This document shows, piece by piece, positions 60,805 to 64,000 of a stretch of 64,000 nucleotides of DNA. The notes under the pieces were generated by a model that saw nothing but the letters and a program-made list of their open reading frames with translations, searched no databases and was not told the DNA's origin. Source of the DNA: Leadbettera azotonutricia ZAS-9. Lineage in GTDB: Bacteria > Spirochaetota > Spirochaetia > Treponematales > Breznakiellaceae. Each line of letters begins with the position of its first letter. Position 1 is the first letter of the stretch. The DNA lies in assembly GCF_000214355.1 (NCBI RefSeq), contig NC_015577.1, positions 186,001 to 250,000 on the forward strand. The letters are read 5' to 3'. A program made the translations under genes and the position numbers.

Positions 60805-61686
60805 CTAAATACTGGAACGGATTGCATCCCGCATGTCCCTGGCTGCCTTCGCGGCGGCCTGGGCCGCGAGTGTGTTGTCTGCGTTATCCGGCGGAGGAAG
60901 AACCCCTGCCGACCATGCTTTGAGTATGGAGCGGGAAGCATTCACTACCCCGCCGTTTCCTTCCCGCAGGAGCAGTGCCGCATCTTCCGCTGCCCCTCCT
61001 TGCGCGCCGTAACCGGGGATGAGGAAGAAAAGGCTGTCCCGCCTGGCCCTGATGGCAGCGGCTTCTTCCCGCTCAGTGCATCCTACCACCGCGCCGAAAG
61101 CGCCGTAGCCGTGCTTGCCGGGATGGGCAGAAGCCAATGCTGAAAGTTTATCCCCCACAGTATCGTAAAGCTTGGCGCCATCCTTTAATTCGAGATATTC
61201 AAAATCCCTCATGCCCTTATTGCTGGTACGCATAAGCACAAAGGCGCCTTTGCCCTTGTTTTCTGCCCATTCAATCCATGGCTCTATGGAATCCATACCC
61301 ATATAGGGCGAGAGGGTCACAAAGTCAGCTTCAAAGTCGCCTTCAAAGTGGGCTTTGGCATAACGCTTTGCGGTATCCGCAATATCCCCGCGTTTGATGT
61401 CGGCAATGATGAGGGCGCCTTTTTCCCTTAAATACTTCAGGGTTTTGGAATAGGCTTCGAGACCGGCCAGACCAAGCGCTTCATAATAGGCAATCTGCAC
61501 TTTGTAACAGGCTGCGAATTCCAGAGTGGCATCGATAATAGCCCTGTTGTATGCCAGCACCGCTTCGGCTTCGGAACGAGACCGTTTTAGTTCAAGGGCC
61601 GGGATATAATCGACGGCTGTATCAAGCCCCACGCATACATGGCCTTTAGACTGTACAGTTTCGAAAAGTTTGTCTATATTATACAT
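60805..61686 (-). CDS. pyrF: Orotidine 5'-phosphate decarboxylase (long form)
   Basis: 293 residues, the type 2 length. Substrate binding V-G-L-D-T and the catalytic D-I-K-R-G-D-I (about 97-103), then M-R-T-S-N-K-G and F-L-I-P-G-Y-G-A-Q-G for phosphate binding. Converts OMP to UMP in the cytoplasm. Divergent from the aldo/keto reductase gene 29 bases away. The pyr genes here are in several separate units, all on the minus strand. Confidence 0.94.
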   Translation of the reverse strand: MYNIDKLFETVQSKGHVCVGLDTAVDYIPALELKRSRSEAEAVLAYNRAIIDATLEFAACYKVQIAYYEALGLAGLEAYSKTLKYLREKGALIIADIKRGDIADTAKRYAKAHFEGDFEADFVTLSPYMGMDSIEPWIEWAENKGKGAFVLMRTSNKGMRDFEYLELKDGAKLYDTVGDKLSALASAHPGKHGYGAFGAVVGCTEREEAAAIRARRDSLFFLIPGYGAQGGAAEDAALLLREGNGGVVNASRSILKAWSAGVLPPPDNADNTLAAQAAAKAARDMRDAIRSSI

Positions 61687-61715
61687 GAATTAAAATATAG
61701 CATTAAGGAAATAAA

Positions 61716-62873
61716 ATGCAATACCGTGAAGATAAAGTTTCCGGAAATAAACTTTCCATATTGGGCCTTGGCTGTATGCGGTTTTCCCGGAATATGGCCG
61801 AAACTGAGCGTATGATTTTAGCAGCTATTGACGGGGGCGTGAATTATTTTGACACTGCCTATATGTACCCCAACAGCGAGGAAACACTGGGGACGATTCT
61901 TGGGAAGCATAAAAAACGCGAATCCGTTTTTATCGCCACAAAATTGCCCTTGATTATGTGCAAAGGCCCCAAGGATTTTGATAAATTTTTTGATAAGGAA
62001 CTTGAACGGCTTCAAACCGGTTATATTGATTATTATTTGATGCATATGATAACCGACTTTGCCCAATGGGAGCAATTTTGCAGTTGGGGGATAGAGCAAT
62101 GGATAGCAGAAAAGAAGCAGGCAGGGAAAATACGCCAGGCAGGTTTTTCATTCCATGGGGGTTATGGGGAATTTATAAAAGTACTCGATGCCTATAAATG
62201 GGATTTTTGCCAAATACAATACAATTATTCCAATGACAATTTCCAGGCAGGCAAGGAAGGGCTAAAAGCCGCGTCGGCAAAAGGAATACCGGTTATAATC
62301 ATGGAGCCCCTGCTTGGCGGGAAACTTGCCACAGGATTGCCCAAAGAAGCTGCCGCATTGTTTTCCAGGGCCGAGCCTTCCTGCTCCCCTGCAGCCTGGG
62401 GTTTCCGCTGGCTTTGGAATCAAAGCGAGGTAACTTGTGTGCTAAGCGGGATGAATACTGCCGCGCAAATGGAAGAAAATCTCCGCACTGCCGAAAATGC
62501 CCGGACTCTGACGAATGATGAATTGGCGGTTTTTGCAGAAGTAATCGGTTTATTCAACAGGGCCTACAAAATCCACTGCACGGGCTGCAATTACTGCATG
62601 CCTTGCCCAAAAGGGATAAATATCCCCGGCTGTTTTGCCGCTTACAATTCAAGTTTTGCCCAGGGTTATACAATTGGAATGCAGCAATTTCTTACCAGTA
62701 CTGCAGTGATGAGCAAAAAACCAGGCGGCCCAAGGCTTTGCATTGAATGCGGCAAATGCGAAAGCCATTGCCCCCAGCATCTGCCGATTCGTACAGCGCT
62801 CAAACAAGTAGCAGGCCGTATGGAACCTCTGCCAATCCGCGCAATCATATCCATTGTCAAGCGATTTTTTTAA
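61716..62873 (+). CDS. Aldo/keto reductase with C-terminal iron-sulphur domain
   Basis: 385 residues; AAGGA six bases before the ATG. AKR barrel (G-L-G-C-M-R-F-S, catalytic Asp/Tyr in F-D-T-A-Y-M-Y, Lys in I-A-T-K-L-P, His in Y-L-M-H), then two 4Fe-4S motifs: C-T-G-C-N-Y-C-M-P-C-P and C-I-E-C-G-K-C-E-S-H-C-P. Such ferredoxin-like fusions are common in anaerobes and reduce sugar or aldehyde substrates with electrons from Fe-S clusters. The substrate is unknown. Followed by a secreted protein after 10 bases. Confidence 0.9.
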   Translation: MQYREDKVSGNKLSILGLGCMRFSRNMAETERMILAAIDGGVNYFDTAYMYPNSEETLGTILGKHKKRESVFIATKLPLIMCKGPKDFDKFFDKELERLQTGYIDYYLMHMITDFAQWEQFCSWGIEQWIAEKKQAGKIRQAGFSFHGGYGEFIKVLDAYKWDFCQIQYNYSNDNFQAGKEGLKAASAKGIPVIIMEPLLGGKLATGLPKEAAALFSRAEPSCSPAAWGFRWLWNQSEVTCVLSGMNTAAQMEENLRTAENARTLTNDELAVFAEVIGLFNRAYKIHCTGCNYCMPCPKGINIPGCFAAYNSSFAQGYTIGMQQFLTSTAVMSKKPGGPRLCIECGKCESHCPQHLPIRTALKQVAGRMEPLPIRAIISIVKRFF

Positions 62874-62883
62874 GGTGGATTGT

Positions 62884-63402
62884 ATGAAAAGAATATTTTT
62901 GGCCATTATTGCATTCCTCATTTCGGGCGCTGTTTATTCCCAGGCAAATATTGCAATTAATGCGTACCAATTCAGCAGCAACCAGATTGCTATACAAATA
63001 AAGGTTGCCAACAATAATAGGAACGATATTTTAATCCCCGGCTACGCATCCCAAAAATGCGAGGTCATTAATAACACCTTGCATATAACCTTTTCTTACG
63101 ATCCCCGCACCTTGCCCGGGGATCCCGGATCATCGGGGTTTTCTCCTGGCTATGTTGTGCGGGCGGGAGAAATACTTAATTATTCAATATTCCTGGAGAG
63201 CAAAGCCATTGATGGGCTGAAATATTCGGTTATAGATGGTTTTAGTATTTATATGGGGATAATTGAAAAGCCCAATGACACTATAAACAGCAATAAATAT
63301 TCATTTTCTTTCGGCAGGAGCGAATTAAGGATGGTTGCCCTGGAGTGCGTATTGGATAAAACCCAGGTGCTTAATTACAGAAATATCGAAATGGGGTATT
63401 AA
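62884..63402 (+). CDS. Secreted beta-rich protein of unknown function
   Basis: 172 residues from ATG at 62884 (AAGGTGG upstream). Signal peptide MKRIFLAIIAFLISGAVYSQ with a signal peptidase I site. The mature part alternates hydrophobic and polar residues (IAIQIKVANNNRNDILIPGY), like an Ig-like beta sandwich; the segment Y-V-V-R-A-G-E-I is near the middle. No family recognised. Co-directional with and 10 bases after the aldo/keto reductase gene. Confidence 0.65.
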   Translation: MKRIFLAIIAFLISGAVYSQANIAINAYQFSSNQIAIQIKVANNNRNDILIPGYASQKCEVINNTLHITFSYDPRTLPGDPGSSGFSPGYVVRAGEILNYSIFLESKAIDGLKYSVIDGFSIYMGIIEKPNDTINSNKYSFSFGRSELRMVALECVLDKTQVLNYRNIEMGY

Positions 63403-63417
63403 AACAAAAACCCGGAT

Positions 63418-64000
63418 TTACAAAGAGCTGAATACTATCCGGCCTTTATGCAGGGTCATCAAAATTTCCCCCGGAAGTATGCATCCATTAAAAGGAGAGT
63501 TCTTCCCCCGCGATTTTGCCCTATCAGGATCCGCTTTCCACCGGCTCTCGGGATCAATGAGCACCAGGTCGCCTCTAAAGCCCTGGGCAAGGCGCCCGCG
63601 TCCCTCGGGCCCTTCATTGCCAAAACCAATCAGACGGGCCGGTTTTGCGCTCATAAGGGAAGAAAGCCTTTGAAGGCCAATCTCCCGGGTCTTGCATAGT
63701 TTTGCATAGCACACTGAAAAGGCGGTCTCCAAACCAGTAAAGCCCGGCGCCCCTTTTTCTTTGTCTGTGTCGGAGTGGGGGGCATGATCCGTGGCAATGG
63801 CGTCTATAGTGCCGTCAAGAAGGCCCTCGATTATTGCCTGCCGGTCAGCTTCGGTTCTGAGGGGAGGGTTCACCCTGCCCCAGGACTCATCGCCTAATGC
63901 GCGGGCATCTTCTTCGGTGAGCGCTATATGGTGGGGCATGGCCTCGCAGCTTATTCTAAAGGGCGGCTGGGGATTTTTTTTCGCTTCCCTGATCGCTTGA
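63418..64000 (-). CDS. pyrC: Dihydroorotase, C-terminal part
   Basis: The frame stays open to the window edge, so the 5' half is missing; about 194 residues are present. The class I dihydroorotase signature I-A-T-D-H-A-P-H, with the metal-binding Asp, lies near the middle, preceded by R-I-S-C-E-A-M-P-H-H and followed by G-A-P-G-F-T-G-L-E-T-A. The ATG at 63939 is internal. It cyclises carbamoyl aspartate to dihydroorotate. Confidence 0.92.
   Translation of the reverse strand, partial: QAIREAKKNPQPPFRISCEAMPHHIALTEEDARALGDESWGRVNPPLRTEADRQAIIEGLLDGTIDAIATDHAPHSDTDKEKGAPGFTGLETAFSVCYAKLCKTREIGLQRLSSLMSAKPARLIGFGNEGPEGRGRLAQGFRGDLVLIDPESRWKADPDRAKSRGKNSPFNGCILPGEILMTLHKGRIVFSSL

Overview
The window looks like chromosome of a host-associated treponeme (Spirochaetota), possibly of the termite-gut type. 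This is inferred from a FlaB-class periplasmic flagellin behind a sigma-28-type promoter, a treponeme-style rpmH-rnpA-yidD-yidC-jag cluster, many lipoproteins, large Fn3/beta-helix surface proteins, several hybrid histidine kinases, and polysaccharide and pyrimidine genes typical of a saccharolytic anaerobe. The genus is an inference; no 16S gene is present.

Layout. 1-6.2 kb: end of an SH3 protein, M48 lipoprotein protease, flaB with a long structured leader, a sugar-binding lipoprotein convergent with a hybrid histidine kinase. 6.3-11.4 kb: accessory patch with an LRR-winged helix-AAA ATPase and a WYL regulator (a plausible defence-type pair with a perfect palindrome at its promoter), a BrnT/BrnA toxin-antitoxin pair, initiator tRNA and an XRE regulator. 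11.5-26.9 kb: surface-protein locus. It holds a three-lipoprotein cluster ending in a 1276-residue Fn3/beta-helix protein, two small membrane proteins, a DUF4143-type ATPase, then a second shortened copy of the cluster (1367-residue paralogue) followed by decayed relics and a methyltransferase whose 3' end was rewritten by the rearrangement. 27-37.5 kb: second hybrid kinase, radical SAM protein, HAD phosphatase, GlgX, an antitoxin relic beside a Fic protein, an Aat-like transferase and a glycan-active protein. 37.6-44.6 kb: rpmH-rnpA-yidD-yidC-jag, a secreted protein, third hybrid kinase, Uma2 nuclease. 44.6-56.3 kb: uracil permease, MATE exporter, M16 peptidase lipoprotein, DHH phosphoesterase, polysaccharide deacetylase, RluA synthase, Gfo/Idh oxidoreductase, GH1 glycosidase, acetyl esterase. 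56.3-64 kb: pyrE, pyrD-pyrK, cstA, pyrF, Fe-S aldo/keto reductase, and the 3' part of pyrC.

The conserved parts (ribosome/membrane-insertion cluster, pyrimidine synthesis, glycogen and plant-polymer breakdown) are ordinary. The interesting parts are the LRR-AAA/WYL module, the two-copy recombining adhesin locus with its shared promoter and fusion scar, and the mosaic of gene relics between and after the copies. Start sites were moved from the longest open frame wherever a ribosome binding site, signal peptide or overlap argued for it. All functional calls rest on reading the translated sequence by eye, not on database searches.
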